Source: CAYNVQ01 sp964400735 (GTDB taxonomy: Bacteria > Acidobacteriota > Aminicenantia > Aminicenantales > Aminicenantaceae). From it: a DNA stretch of 64,000 nucleotides. Below, piece by piece: positions 35,657 through 44,364 of the stretch (position 1 is its first letter; every line of letters begins with the position of its first letter). Under the pieces are notes generated by a model. It had not been told where the DNA came from and searched no databases. It saw only the letters and a list, made by a program, of their open reading frames with translations. The stretch is taken from the NCBI GenBank assembly GCA_964400735.1, contig CAYNVQ010000005.1:253616-317615 (forward strand), written 5' to 3'. The position numbers and the translations under genes are program-made.

Positions 35657-35744
35657 ATTCAAATCAGCAATTGAAGGAGCATAACCTCAGCATAGTTCAC
35701 CATCGCTCAGTCTAAATGCTACCATCTCAGTTGTGGAGGAAACC

Positions 35745-36767
35745 ATGAAAACGATACCAATCATCGTCGGAATTATATTGTCCATTATATTTGCATTTCC
35801 TAGCAGGGCACATCAGAAAGAATTATCGGTTCTCAAAGGCCCTTATCTCGGTCAAAAACCTCCTGGAATGACACTAGAGATTTTCGCACCCGGAATCATA
35901 ACGACAGGCCTTCATGATGATTACGGCCCCGCAGTATCAAAGGATGGAAATGAAATATATTACAGAATATGGGGTAAACCTCATGCAATAATTTGGGTGA
36001 TCAAACGTGTTGATGGAAAGTGGGGCAAGCCAGAGGTTGCTCCTTTCTCAGGTCAATATGAAGATGGCGGATTTGTATTCTCCAGGGATGGAAACAGGAT
36101 TTTTTTTGACTCGGATAGACCTCTGGATAATATAGGGAAGCCTAAAGACACGGATATTTGGTTTGTTGACAGGAATGAAAACGGGTGGGGTGAACCAAGC
36201 AATCTCTGTGCGCCGATAAACAGCACTAATGACGAATACATAGGCTCTGTCTCAGGAGACAAAACAATTTATTTCACGGTCAGAAAACGGAACGCAGACG
36301 GAAAACTATCTTTCACTAATTATTCTAGCAAATGGGAAGATAATGCTTATTCCAAGCCCAAAAAGTTACCTTATCCTTTCAACTCCGATTTTTTCCAGAT
36401 TGCGCCTCGTTTTTCACCGGACGAAACATATGCCATATTAATAATTAAAGGAAGAATTGACGGCATTGGACAGGAAGACCTTTATGTGACGTTTAAAAAC
36501 GAGGATGAAACATGGACTGAACCGCAGAATTTAGGGGATCAAGTCAATTCAAAAAGCACAGATTGGTTTCCTAGTTTTTCACCGGATGGTCAATATCTCT
36601 TTTTTGTAAGCTGGCGCTATTCAGGGCAGAAGGATCCCAAGATGAAAAGTGAGTTTGAAGAAATGATGATGGATTTTTATACTCATCCGACCTACGGATA
36701 TGGCGCTGATGTTTTTTGGGTAAGCACAAAAATCATCGAAAAACTCAAACAAAAGAAACGCTGTTGA
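35745..36767 (+). CDS. Exported PD40/WD40-like beta-propeller protein
   Basis: 340 residues: signal peptide (MKTIPIIVGIILSIIFAF), then TolB-like PD40 repeats such as YGPAVSKDGNEIYYR, GGFVFSRDGNRIFFDSDRP, APRFSPDETYAILII and WFPSFSPDGQYLFFVSW. Such propellers are periplasmic or outer-membrane scaffolds and occur fused to or beside peptidases. The ATG follows GGAGG by 4-5 bases; a GTG 12 bases earlier is rejected. Inserted between padR and a permease remnant. A second PD40 remnant lies near 45075. Confidence 0.87.
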   Translation: MKTIPIIVGIILSIIFAFPSRAHQKELSVLKGPYLGQKPPGMTLEIFAPGIITTGLHDDYGPAVSKDGNEIYYRIWGKPHAIIWVIKRVDGKWGKPEVAPFSGQYEDGGFVFSRDGNRIFFDSDRPLDNIGKPKDTDIWFVDRNENGWGEPSNLCAPINSTNDEYIGSVSGDKTIYFTVRKRNADGKLSFTNYSSKWEDNAYSKPKKLPYPFNSDFFQIAPRFSPDETYAILIIKGRIDGIGQEDLYVTFKNEDETWTEPQNLGDQVNSKSTDWFPSFSPDGQYLFFVSWRYSGQKDPKMKSEFEEMMMDFYTHPTYGYGADVFWVSTKIIEKLKQKKRC

Positions 36768-36844
36768 TCGCCCTGGCCGCGGTGGGCCTGCAAACGGCCC
36801 GGGCATCGCTGGCAAAGTAGGTCGATAGCATCCGATATGAGTAA
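36761..36844 (+). pseudogene. C-terminal remnant of an FtsX-type permease
   Basis: In-frame reading LLIALAAVGLQTARASLAK, stop (TAG), VDSIRYE, stop. This is the C-terminal signature of the island permeases with a changed NP and an internal stop. It overlaps the last bases of the propeller gene. Confidence 0.7.
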
Positions 36845-37153
36845 TTGAAGAGCAGTCCTGATTCTTTTCAGCCATTAAACCTGAACATCCGTAAGCGATA
36901 ACTTCGCCAATGAAGGCCGGAGTTTGTGGCCGGCAAATGTTTTTTCAGGTGAATAAAAGCCAGGCATGCGTGTTTAAATATATGGGATGTCAAATTCCAG
37001 GCTTACAGGCGATATGTGCCATTTAGCAACAAGTTTTAATGATTAATTCCCAAAATTCATGGAATAAAGCAATAACGGTAGCTTGCTATTGGCTTTTCTG
37101 GGCTTGTACAAGCATTAAACTCATACTTCCAAAAGAGATGACTTTTCATCCAT
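36845..37153. other. Gene-free spacer
   Basis: No gene recognised. It contains the weak terminator-like hairpin at 36916-36945. Confidence 0.4.
36916..36945 (+). terminator. Weak rho-independent terminator candidate
   Basis: GCCGG (36916-36920) pairs with CCGGC (36930-36934), followed after five bases by a six-T run. The stem is short. Confidence 0.35.
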
Positions 37154-37528
37154 ATGAGCCGGAGACTATGGCGGTCGATTGCAAAATATGAGAGCCTTTG
37201 TGTCGGCTTGACCAATGACATTCTCACGCAGCTCACAAAAATCGAAAAGCTGAAAGTCGCTTATGCAGATTCAATCTTGCGTAAAAAGAATCTTCAGGAT
37301 CTACGACGCATAGGCAAGAAGCACGGAGCGGCATACATTCTCGACAGAGATGTTCAGCAAAATCAAGATCGAATACGCGTGACCGTGCAATTGATCGACA
37401 TGCAAGATGGATCTTATATCTGGGCAGAAGTGTAAGATTGGAATTCAAGCGCTATTCTTCAGATCCAGAGTGATATAGCGGAGAAGGTTGCCGAGGCCCT
37501 CAAGCGCAAATTCTCTTCAAACTCTTAG
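37154..37528 (+). pseudogene. TolB-N/FlgO-like domain of a kinase or CadC-type regulator, remnant with in-frame stop
   Basis: Reads as the amino-terminal TolB-like domain usually found C-terminal in adenylate cyclases, kinases and CadC regulators: GLTNDILTQLTKIEKLKVAY, RRIGKKHGAAYILDRDVQQN, VQLIDMQDGSYIWAE. A TAA then interrupts, and the same frame goes on with ILQIQSDIAEKVAEALKRKF to a TAG. The effector and DNA-binding parts are absent, so this is a decayed fragment. Confidence 0.72.
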
Positions 37529-37731
37529 AACAATACAAAAAATGAGTGAACAGAAGCTATATCTGCCCCTTGGTCATTTCGAACGGCTGACTCTTCTTCA
37601 TTGTAAACACAACATTCCTGAGTCAGATGAAAACCTAAAAATTGAAGGAGCAGGAGCCTGATTGTTATGCAATTCCAGATCTGGAATATGCGAAGGGTTA
37701 TAGACTTTTTAAACAGTAAAGGAGGATATGT
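37529..37731. other. Intergenic region before the papain-like peptidase
   Basis: No gene seen. AAAGGAGG near its right end is the ribosome site of the peptidase gene. Confidence 0.4.
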
Positions 37732-38946
37732 ATGTTTATCAGCAGATCACGACTTATATCTATGACTTTATGCAGCCTTTTTTTTGTTTTTTGTCAATTC
37801 ATCTCATCCGATCCCCAAGAAATCTCAAACAGGACTGCCGCTGAGATTTATCCTTATGACCCCTTCATTTTAAACCTTCCTTTCATTAAACCTATCGAAA
37901 GAAAGACAACGCTCACAGCAGACACATACTATGGAACCAGAACAGTTTTGACTCAGGAGGATATCGATAATCTTCCCAGCAGCTTCAGTTGGCTTGATTC
38001 AGGTATCATGACAAGCGTTAAGGATCAGCAGACTTGCGGGAGCTGCTGGGCTCATTCGGCCTTGGGAGTCTTTGAGGCGTTGATCTTGAAAAGCGACGGC
38101 CTTGAAGTCGATCTCTCCGAGCAGCAGCTCATCAATTGTTTTGCCAACGGATATGGGTGCTGGGGAGCGGATTCATTCGATGCCATGCTTTATATGGTGA
38201 CAGACGGCATAGTGCGGGAAAGCGTTTATCCCTATCTGAGCGACCAATGGCCCTGCGATCTGACAGAGCCGTCCGAATTTTATCTGGAAGCTGCCCGGTT
38301 TTTGCCTTTGGATCCGTACGAATCGAAGGAAGAGAGGCGGCTTAAAACGAAATACCTCATCACGACCTACGGTCCGATGGATGTTTTCATGCTCATTTAT
38401 AATGACTTTTGGTTCAATTACAGATCCGGGGTATACATCTATGACGGCGTTTCAGACTTAAGAACCGGTCACGGAGCCGTGATTGTCGGCTGGGTTGATG
38501 ATGATTTAATTCCTACCGGAGGGTATTGGATAGCTAAAAATTCTTTCGGTCAATCCTGGGGAGAAAACGGCTATTTCAGAATCGCTTACGATGCGGAGGA
38601 ATATGATGTCATTGAACTCGATATCGTAAAATACTGCATTTATGATGGTGAGGGGAATGATCCTCCTTATTTTGAACCAGGAGACTTCAAGTTCTCCGGC
38701 ATCGAGGGCACCGAATTCAGTTTCGCCATAGATGCATTTGATCCCGATGGGGATCAGCTTGTCTTTTCAGGGGAAAACCTTCCGGATGGAATGTATATCG
38801 ATCCCATAACTGGCACATTCACCTGGAATCCCGATTACACTCAATCCGGAGACCATAGCATAATTGCGACAATTTCAGACGGCGTTCACACAATTCGCAC
38901 TGCGGTAGCGCTTGAAATAACCAACAAGAAAAAAATCAAGCGCTGA
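37732..38946 (+). CDS. Secreted papain-like (C1A) cysteine peptidase with C-terminal cadherin/Ig-like domain
   Basis: 404 residues. Signal peptide (~1-27), short propeptide-like region, then a C1 peptidase core: QQTCGSCWAHSALGVFEA with the catalytic Cys, the disulfide cysteines CFANGYGCWG, catalytic His in RTGHGAVIVGWVDD, and Asn in WIAKNSFGQSWGENGYFRIA. Residues ~310-400 form a He_PIG/cadherin-like beta-sandwich (FAIDAFDPDGDQLVFSGENL, PDGMYIDPITGTFTWNP). All catalytic residues are present. C1A peptidases are uncommon in bacteria; secreted ones degrade proteins or process peptides. AAAGGAGG precedes the ATG. Followed at 31 bases by a beta-barrel gene. Confidence 0.94.
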   Translation: MFISRSRLISMTLCSLFFVFCQFISSDPQEISNRTAAEIYPYDPFILNLPFIKPIERKTTLTADTYYGTRTVLTQEDIDNLPSSFSWLDSGIMTSVKDQQTCGSCWAHSALGVFEALILKSDGLEVDLSEQQLINCFANGYGCWGADSFDAMLYMVTDGIVRESVYPYLSDQWPCDLTEPSEFYLEAARFLPLDPYESKEERRLKTKYLITTYGPMDVFMLIYNDFWFNYRSGVYIYDGVSDLRTGHGAVIVGWVDDDLIPTGGYWIAKNSFGQSWGENGYFRIAYDAEEYDVIELDIVKYCIYDGEGNDPPYFEPGDFKFSGIEGTEFSFAIDAFDPDGDQLVFSGENLPDGMYIDPITGTFTWNPDYTQSGDHSIIATISDGVHTIRTAVALEITNKKKIKR

Positions 38947-38977
38947 GCCGATTCTATCAACAAGGAAGGAGAAACCG

Positions 38978-39613
38978 ATGTTTGATAAAAAGCTTGCAGT
39001 TCTACTAATAATTTTTCTGGGATTGATAATCCCGGCAGGAAGAAGCGAGGCAAATCAGAATCATAGAGGTATCGATCTACTCTTCTATGGAGCCTTCAAT
39101 ATGGCACAAAAGATGGGCGATAATGATGAATACCTGGCTGGGGAAAACGACTTTCCTGTCACACCGGCTCATGGAGAGGTAGGCCTTGGTCTGGGAGTTA
39201 TTTGGAACCTGTCAAAAAGGTTTGCTATCCAATTCTGCGGAGATTATCTTTTTGGGGGGGAAGTCGAAAAAGAAGATCCTTCAGACAAGGAAACCTGCAC
39301 CTACAGAACTTATAACAATATCAATTTGATAGGCAGCGGGATTATCCGGTTTGGGGGAGCAACACAATTTTTTATCAGCCCCGGCGCAGGGATAAACATA
39401 CTTGTACCCTATGATGACACAGAAAAAACTGGCAGCCTGGGAAGTATCATTGTCATCGAGGCGCCGGCAAAAAAAATCCATCCTCTGATGGCCTTTGGTG
39501 CCGGAGTAATTCACAACATGAAAAAAAGCTACTTTATAACGGAAATTCTATTCACCAGAAACTTGGAGTACCAGAAAAGCTCCATCCTGTTCCGCCTGGG
39601 TTTGGGATTCTAA
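38978..39613 (+). CDS. Outer-membrane beta-barrel protein, OmpX/opacity-like
   Basis: 211 residues: signal peptide MFDKKLAVLLIIFLGLIIPA, then amphipathic strands with Gly-rich turns (GEVGLGLGVIWNLSKRFAIQ, QFFISPGAGINILVP, HPLMAFGAGVIHNM) and a final LFRLGLGF ending in Phe. Likely an eight-stranded barrel. Good AAGGAGAAA site. It sits 31 bases after the cysteine peptidase gene and is probably co-transcribed; a role as receptor or anchor for the peptidase is speculation. Confidence 0.8.
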   Translation: MFDKKLAVLLIIFLGLIIPAGRSEANQNHRGIDLLFYGAFNMAQKMGDNDEYLAGENDFPVTPAHGEVGLGLGVIWNLSKRFAIQFCGDYLFGGEVEKEDPSDKETCTYRTYNNINLIGSGIIRFGGATQFFISPGAGINILVPYDDTEKTGSLGSIIVIEAPAKKIHPLMAFGAGVIHNMKKSYFITEILFTRNLEYQKSSILFRLGLGF

Positions 39614-39713
39614 CTCTTCAAGTTTTTTCACTCCCAATTGAGATTTATTTTGATTAGATCTTATTCTCGTAGATGGATCTTGTGCCTCTGGCTGATTATC
39701 GCTGCAATAACTG

Positions 39714-40196
39714 ATGATGATCCTCTTCAGAGAAATACTGGCATATATTTTTCGTATTAAAATAAAAACTACAGACAATCTGGGCAATTTTCTGCGGCGT
39801 CTGGTTCTTCCGGGTAAAGTCAAACATTGGTCGCTTCGGACTCTGCCTGTGAAACTCATAAAGATCGGGGCCAAGGTTCTAAGACATAGCCGTTATGTTA
39901 TTTTTCAAATGGCGGAAGTCGCCATAGGTAAGGAAGTATTTGCTGAGATATTATCTCGGATCATTAGATTAGGATGCTGCCCACAACAACGAGATACTTT
40001 TTATTAAGGTCGGAAGGACAGGTGTCTCTAGTCCCTGGATTTTTAAAGAAAAGCGACAAATATCAAAGAACATGGTTACGTATTGATACCAAAATTGCTT
40101 GGGAACTGCTTTATGATGCAAATGAGAAGCCTAAGACTAGATTACAAAGCAACAGAATCTTGGCCATTCCCTGTCACAAAGTTGATATGGGGAATA
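39714..40196 (+). pseudogene. IS1380-family element, 3' remnant with right end
   Basis: Frame 39714-40007 is the last ~90 residues of an IS1380-type transposase: RRLVLPGKVKHWSLRTLPVK, LIKIGAKVLRHSRYVIFQMA, then EVAIGKEVFAEILSRI. About 175 bases later GTTGATATGGGGAATA (40181-40196) is the inverse of the candidate left end at 21949, so this is the right terminal repeat. The 5' part is absent here; a matching 5' part without a 3' end is at 22021. Confidence 0.65.
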
Positions 40197-40251
40197 TTAA
40201 TTCAAGTGATTCAACTTGTTCAGATTAGCTATTGAATAATAATGAGAGCAG

Positions 40252-40282
40252 AAAAGTATGATTTTCAAAAAATCATACTTTT
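40252..40282. terminator. Perfect 14-bp AT-rich hairpin, bidirectional terminator candidate
   Basis: AAAAGTATGATTTT (40252-40265) pairs perfectly with 40269-40282 around a 3-base loop. Both arms end in T4, fitting a terminator in either direction. It lies after the IS1380 remnant and before repeat C. Confidence 0.5.
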
Positions 40283-40314
40283 GTCGCATATCAAAATTTA
40301 TTATTTTTTTGTAT

Positions 40315-40393
40315 AAGTGTAAGTTTCTAATCCATATTGAGATTAAAATCGAGGTAAAGACAATCATATTTCACCTGTTTATATGTTATTGGG
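40315..40393 (+). repeat. Dispersed repeat C, copy 1
   Basis: 79 bases identical to 47456-47534 except one base. It contains TAATC/GATTA and AGGTNAA/TTCACCT inverted repeats, so the RNA or DNA could fold into two hairpins. It lies 81 bases before the S9 peptidase gene. Confidence 0.9.
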
Positions 40394-40422
40394 GGATCAA
40401 ACCTTTTCTAGGTCTACAGTTC

Positions 40423-40450
40423 GGTAACAACAGTTAGCTGAGCAAGCACC
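40423..40450 (-). mobile_element. Solo IS1-like end (inverted orientation)
   Basis: The reverse complement begins GGTGCTTGCTCAG and continues AACTGTTGTTAC, matching the left end of the IS at 17029. No transposase is attached. It sits right before the S9 peptidase gene. Confidence 0.7.
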
Positions 40451-40474
40451 AGGAATCAATAGAGGAGGTAACAG

Positions 40475-42757
40475 ATGAAACATAAAAGCTTTATTAAAGG
40501 CTTCGTTTTCTGCATTTTCATGGTTTGTACTTTTAAGATTCCTTTCTTTTGCCAGGAAATAGTAAAAAAAGCTAACTTTCAATTAGCAAATAATTGGACA
40601 GTTCAAAAACAATATAAGAGAACTGAAAATATTTGGACTATTCCATCATGGGTCAAGGGTGCAGAATTATTTGCATACAAGCATGTAAAGAACAATGTGT
40701 ACAATTATTTTCTTATAGATTGCCAAAAAAGGAGTAAAGTTGAGCTTTTTAACAGAAAAAAGCTTTGTAGGCTACTTGAGGCTGAGCTTAATACAATTCT
40801 TAATTGGGAAAGGCTAAATCTATCGGGTTTCAAAATTAGTTCTAAGTTGAATTCTGTCATTTTTCATTATGATAATAATGAATACGAATACAACCCTACA
40901 AATAATTCATTAGTACATATTGAAAGACCAAATATCCATAAGAAGGGTGGAGAATTGATTAAATCACCGGATGGAAAAAAAAGTGTCCTGATTATAGATA
41001 ATAATCTATATTATTCTTCTAATACGCAATCAGAACGAGAAGAAATGCAGATTATTCAAAAGGGACAGAAAAATTATGAATTATATCCTCATAGCATTCA
41101 CTGGTCGCCAAATTCAAGATACATTGCTTTTCTTAGAGAAGATTGGCGAGATGTTGAAGATTTGTGGTTAATTAATCATTACAAAGATCCCAGGCCAACA
41201 CTTGAAACTTACAAATGGCCGATGCCAGGAGAACAAATAGAGCAATATGAACTGTGGGTTTATGATACTAAAGAATATGATCTTTTTAAAATAAAAACAG
41301 AAAAATGGAAAGATCAAACATTGGATCAGATACAATGGAATCCCGATTCCGAAACCATTTATTTCCAAAGATTAAGTCGTGATTGGAAGAGTCTTGATTT
41401 GTGCTATGCAAATCCTACAAACGGAGAATCTAAAGAACTAATAAAAGAAAGGAATAAGAGACAGGTCATAACGGGGAGTCCTCAATACCTTGGAGCTGAA
41501 CATTGTCCATACCACATATTAAACACTACTGGGGAAATTATTTGGTGGTCATGGAGGGATGGGTGGAATCATTTTTACCTCTATGATAAGAACGGAAAAT
41601 TAAAAACACAAATTACTAAAGGTAATTATAATACAGGCAGACTTTTAAAAATTAATGAAAAGAACAGAGTGTTATATTTTCTGGGGAATGCAAAAGAACC
41701 GGATAAAAATCCATATTATCATCATCTATACAGCATCGAATTTAATGGTGACAATCTTTCTTTATTAACTCCGGAAAATGCTGAGCATGAGATTTATTTT
41801 TCAGATACAGGGGATTATTTTGTGGATAATTATTCTCGTGCAGACTTACCTCCAAAGACTGTGGTTCGAAATTCAACAGGGAAAATGATTATGGAACTTG
41901 AAGACGCCGATATAACGTCTCTGGAAAAAGAAGGATGGAAAAAGCCTGAAGTTTTTCATGTTAAAGCTGCTGATGGTTGTACGGATATATGGGGAGTAAT
42001 GTTCAAACCATATGATTTTGATTCAGGGAAAAAATATCCAATAATAACGTATGGATATCCTGGCAAAGAATCGGAATTCCTTCCATGGCGATTTTGTCAT
42101 AATGCGTGGGTTGGCGCTTGCGCAAACAGCCTTGCTCAATATGGATTCATAGTAATAGTTGCCGGGAACAGGGGAGGTTCTCCTGAACGTTCGTATAGCT
42201 ATTACAACTTTGGTGAGGATAATTTTCGTGATTATCCTATCGCAGATAAAAAAGTAGTAGTCGAACGGTTGGCTGAGAAATACTCTTTCATCGACATAAA
42301 TAGAGTCGGAATAATGGGACAATCCTCAGGAGGATTTATGGCAGCTTCAGCAATCCTGCTTGAACCGGACTTCTTCAAAGTCGCAGTAGTTAAATCTGGT
42401 CCTCAGAATCCTGCTCTTTATTATCACCATTGGTATGAAAGATACTCGAATGTTATAGATACCAAGGATAATATTACATCTCGTGAATCAAACAATATAA
42501 TTGTAGACAAGCTAAAGGGTAGACTATTGCTTGTTCAAGGAGATATGGATTACCACGTACCTCCATCATTAACCTATCGTTTTGCCTATGATCTTATGAT
42601 GGCTAACAAGCGTTTTGATATGTTTATTATTCCAAAAGCAGATCATTTCTGGGGAGATAATTACCCTTATGTTATTAAGTATATGGAACTTTACTTTGTA
42701 GAACATCTAATGGGTGATAAAACATTTAACTGTATCGAAATGTTTGATAAATATTGA
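40475..42757 (+). CDS. Exported S9-family prolyl oligopeptidase / dipeptidyl-peptidase IV-like
   Basis: 760 residues: signal peptide (~1-29), beta-propeller (~60-510, with repeats such as SIHWSPNSRYIAFLREDW and QIQWNPDSETIYFQRL), then an alpha/beta-hydrolase domain with nucleophile GQSSGGFMAA, Asp in VQGDMDYHVPPS and His in PKADHFWGDN. The triad is complete. S9 enzymes cleave short peptides, often after proline. Strong GAGGAGG site. Repeat C and a solo IS end lie upstream, another solo end 26 bases after the stop. AT-rich relative to neighbours, suggesting separate acquisition. Confidence 0.94.
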   Translation: MKHKSFIKGFVFCIFMVCTFKIPFFCQEIVKKANFQLANNWTVQKQYKRTENIWTIPSWVKGAELFAYKHVKNNVYNYFLIDCQKRSKVELFNRKKLCRLLEAELNTILNWERLNLSGFKISSKLNSVIFHYDNNEYEYNPTNNSLVHIERPNIHKKGGELIKSPDGKKSVLIIDNNLYYSSNTQSEREEMQIIQKGQKNYELYPHSIHWSPNSRYIAFLREDWRDVEDLWLINHYKDPRPTLETYKWPMPGEQIEQYELWVYDTKEYDLFKIKTEKWKDQTLDQIQWNPDSETIYFQRLSRDWKSLDLCYANPTNGESKELIKERNKRQVITGSPQYLGAEHCPYHILNTTGEIIWWSWRDGWNHFYLYDKNGKLKTQITKGNYNTGRLLKINEKNRVLYFLGNAKEPDKNPYYHHLYSIEFNGDNLSLLTPENAEHEIYFSDTGDYFVDNYSRADLPPKTVVRNSTGKMIMELEDADITSLEKEGWKKPEVFHVKAADGCTDIWGVMFKPYDFDSGKKYPIITYGYPGKESEFLPWRFCHNAWVGACANSLAQYGFIVIVAGNRGGSPERSYSYYNFGEDNFRDYPIADKKVVVERLAEKYSFIDINRVGIMGQSSGGFMAASAILLEPDFFKVAVVKSGPQNPALYYHHWYERYSNVIDTKDNITSRESNNIIVDKLKGRLLLVQGDMDYHVPPSLTYRFAYDLMMANKRFDMFIIPKADHFWGDNYPYVIKYMELYFVEHLMGDKTFNCIEMFDKY

Positions 42758-42782
42758 CTGCTTTGTGATGTACTCCCTCCGG

Positions 42783-42848
42783 GGCGCTTCCTCAGGGAAC
42801 TGTTGTTACTTGATTAAACATTCCCTCTAAATTATTATTTTCAAGCTT
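42783..42848 (+). mobile_element. Solo IS1-like end with ~40 bases of inner sequence
   Basis: GCGCTTCCTCAGGGAACTGT, then TTGTTACTTGATTAAACAT and AAATTATTATTTTCAAGC align with the transposase-start side of the IS at 18119-18218. Starts 26 bases after the S9 peptidase stop. Confidence 0.7.
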
Positions 42849-42964
42849 GTTAGGAGCGACCATATAGGCTACATTTCTTGCAAAAATAAAAATGGAAATT
42901 GGACCCCCCATAAATCTTGGACAGGAGTTTTGGAATCAGAATAGTCAGGAGGACTATTATCAAT

Positions 42965-43750
42965 TTGAAATTAAAGGGTAAAGTTGCCGTAGTCACTGCC
43001 GCCAGCAGAGGTTTAGGCCGGGCAGTTGCTGAAGCCTTAGCGGCAGAAGGAGTGAGTCTGGCAATATGCTCACGGAACGAGGAGAGGATTCGCGAGACGG
43101 CCGCTGAAATTAAGGCCGAATACAAAGTCGATGTTCTTCCGTTCGTCTGTGATGTTATGAACCCATCCGATATCATCCGCTTTAAAGAAGAAGTCATTGG
43201 CCGCTTTCAGGCCTGCCATATCTTATTGACCAATGCCGATGGACCGCCTTTGGGAAAACTGGAAGACTTTAACGCTGAAGATTTTCAAAAGGCCATTGAT
43301 TTGAATTTGATGAGCACCATCAACCTGGCCTATGCTTTTTTACCCAGCATGAAACGTCAAAAGTGGGGACGTGTGCTTGCCTCGACCTCATCAAATGTCA
43401 AGTATCTCCTGCCGATGTTCCCGCTCTCCAATGTTTCCAGGATCGGAGTGGTCGCGTTTGTGAAAACCTTTGCCGCAGAGTTTGGGCGTTGGAATATTAC
43501 CGCCAATGTCCTGGCTCCCGGGTTTTTTTTGACAGAGCCTACAAAAGCATTTCTTGAGAACCAGGCCCGGCGTGAAGGAATCCCATATCATGAGGCCTTG
43601 GAAAGACTCAAGAGTACGATACCCACGCGTTCGATCGGAGATCCGAAGGATTATGGAGCGCTGGCCGCGTTTCTTGCCTCTGAATACACATCCTTTATAA
43701 CCGGCGAAATGTTCCTCATCGATGGTGGAAAATACGCCGGATCAATGTAG
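42965..43750 (+). CDS. Atypical short-chain dehydrogenase/reductase
   Basis: 261 residues with a full Rossmann fold: TAASRGLGRAVAEALAAEG cofactor loop, CDV acid, and DGGKYAGS end typical of FabG-like SDRs. The usual NNAG is TNADGPP and the catalytic Tyr-x3-Lys is absent: the helix reads FPLSNVSRIGVVAF. This matches a known divergent SDR subgroup, so the reaction may differ or be lost. Start is uncertain: TTG here, 12 bases after AGGAGG; upstream frame extends to ~42917 without a site. It lies between two solo IS ends, and base use is GC-richer than the S9 gene next to it. Confidence 0.85.
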   Translation: MKLKGKVAVVTAASRGLGRAVAEALAAEGVSLAICSRNEERIRETAAEIKAEYKVDVLPFVCDVMNPSDIIRFKEEVIGRFQACHILLTNADGPPLGKLEDFNAEDFQKAIDLNLMSTINLAYAFLPSMKRQKWGRVLASTSSNVKYLLPMFPLSNVSRIGVVAFVKTFAAEFGRWNITANVLAPGFFLTEPTKAFLENQARREGIPYHEALERLKSTIPTRSIGDPKDYGALAAFLASEYTSFITGEMFLIDGGKYAGSM

Positions 43751-43792
43751 CCCAGACGAATGAAGATCGTGCGAGAAACTTCCCAAAAAAAT

Positions 43793-43820
43793 GGTGCTTC
43801 CTCAGGGAAGTGTTGTTACC
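43793..43820 (+). mobile_element. Solo IS1-like end
   Basis: GGTGCTTCCTCAGGGAAGTG followed by TTGTTACC, the same terminal repeat without any transposase sequence, 43 bases after the SDR stop. Confidence 0.7.
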
Positions 43821-43952
43821 TGTACAAGCCGGCTATACCTTGCGTGTAAAGCAGCCTGTATGTTAAACGATCATTAATCAAAGGCATTGAGTTAATTGAA
43901 CTGGAATTGGGAATGTGGGATGAGTTGATAATTTATTTTTAAGGAGAAAACT

Positions 43953-44135
43953 ATGGCCAAAATACAAGTATCATAGGAGTCCTCTTATATAAATACCATA
44001 GGTTTTTCCAGAGTGGTCAGGATCGATAATATCTTTGCCGTCTCCGGAACCGCCCCTCAAGCCCGGATTGAAAAACAGATTAAAGATTCAGTAATATGTT
44101 TCTTGCTGGATTCAGCTTCAGATGAAATAAAATGA
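43953..44135 (+). pseudogene. RidA-family gene, truncated with early stop
   Basis: Begins with AAGGAG and ATG (MAKIQVS), then a TAG at codon 8, after which the same frame continues SSYINTIGFSRVVRIDNIFA and VSGTAPQAR, the N-terminal signature of a RidA subgroup, ending early in unrelated residues. The C-terminal catalytic part is missing. Confidence 0.72.
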
Positions 44136-44364
44136 CTTAAATGAATCATTTCAACCTATATTCCCCATGTTAAACACAAAAAACACTCTAATTCCCTACG
44201 TTATATCAAGGATAAATGAAACTGTTTTCTGAGTGTATTCATTACACAAGACGAATCTCCGATTATATATGCCTTAACATGATAAAACCTCTGATAAAAA
44301 TACTTCTAGTCCGTTATTAATAAAATAATTAAAACCAGAAGAGTTGAATCAAAGGAGGTATAAT
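44136..44364. other. Gene-free spacer with IS1380-like end
   Basis: Contains TATTCCCCATGTTAAAC (44159-44175), one base different from the candidate IS1380 end at 21949. No gene seen. Confidence 0.4.

Noticed and set aside
39974..40228. 84-codon open frame overlapping the IS1380 remnant
   Set aside because: It has no ribosome site, no family likeness, and overlaps the transposase tail and terminal repeat.
28746..40450. An 11.7-kb composite transposon bounded by the inverted solo IS ends at 28746 and 40450
   Set aside because: The two ends differ in divergence and inner length and no target duplication is seen; equal orientation of the other solo ends argues for independent insertions.
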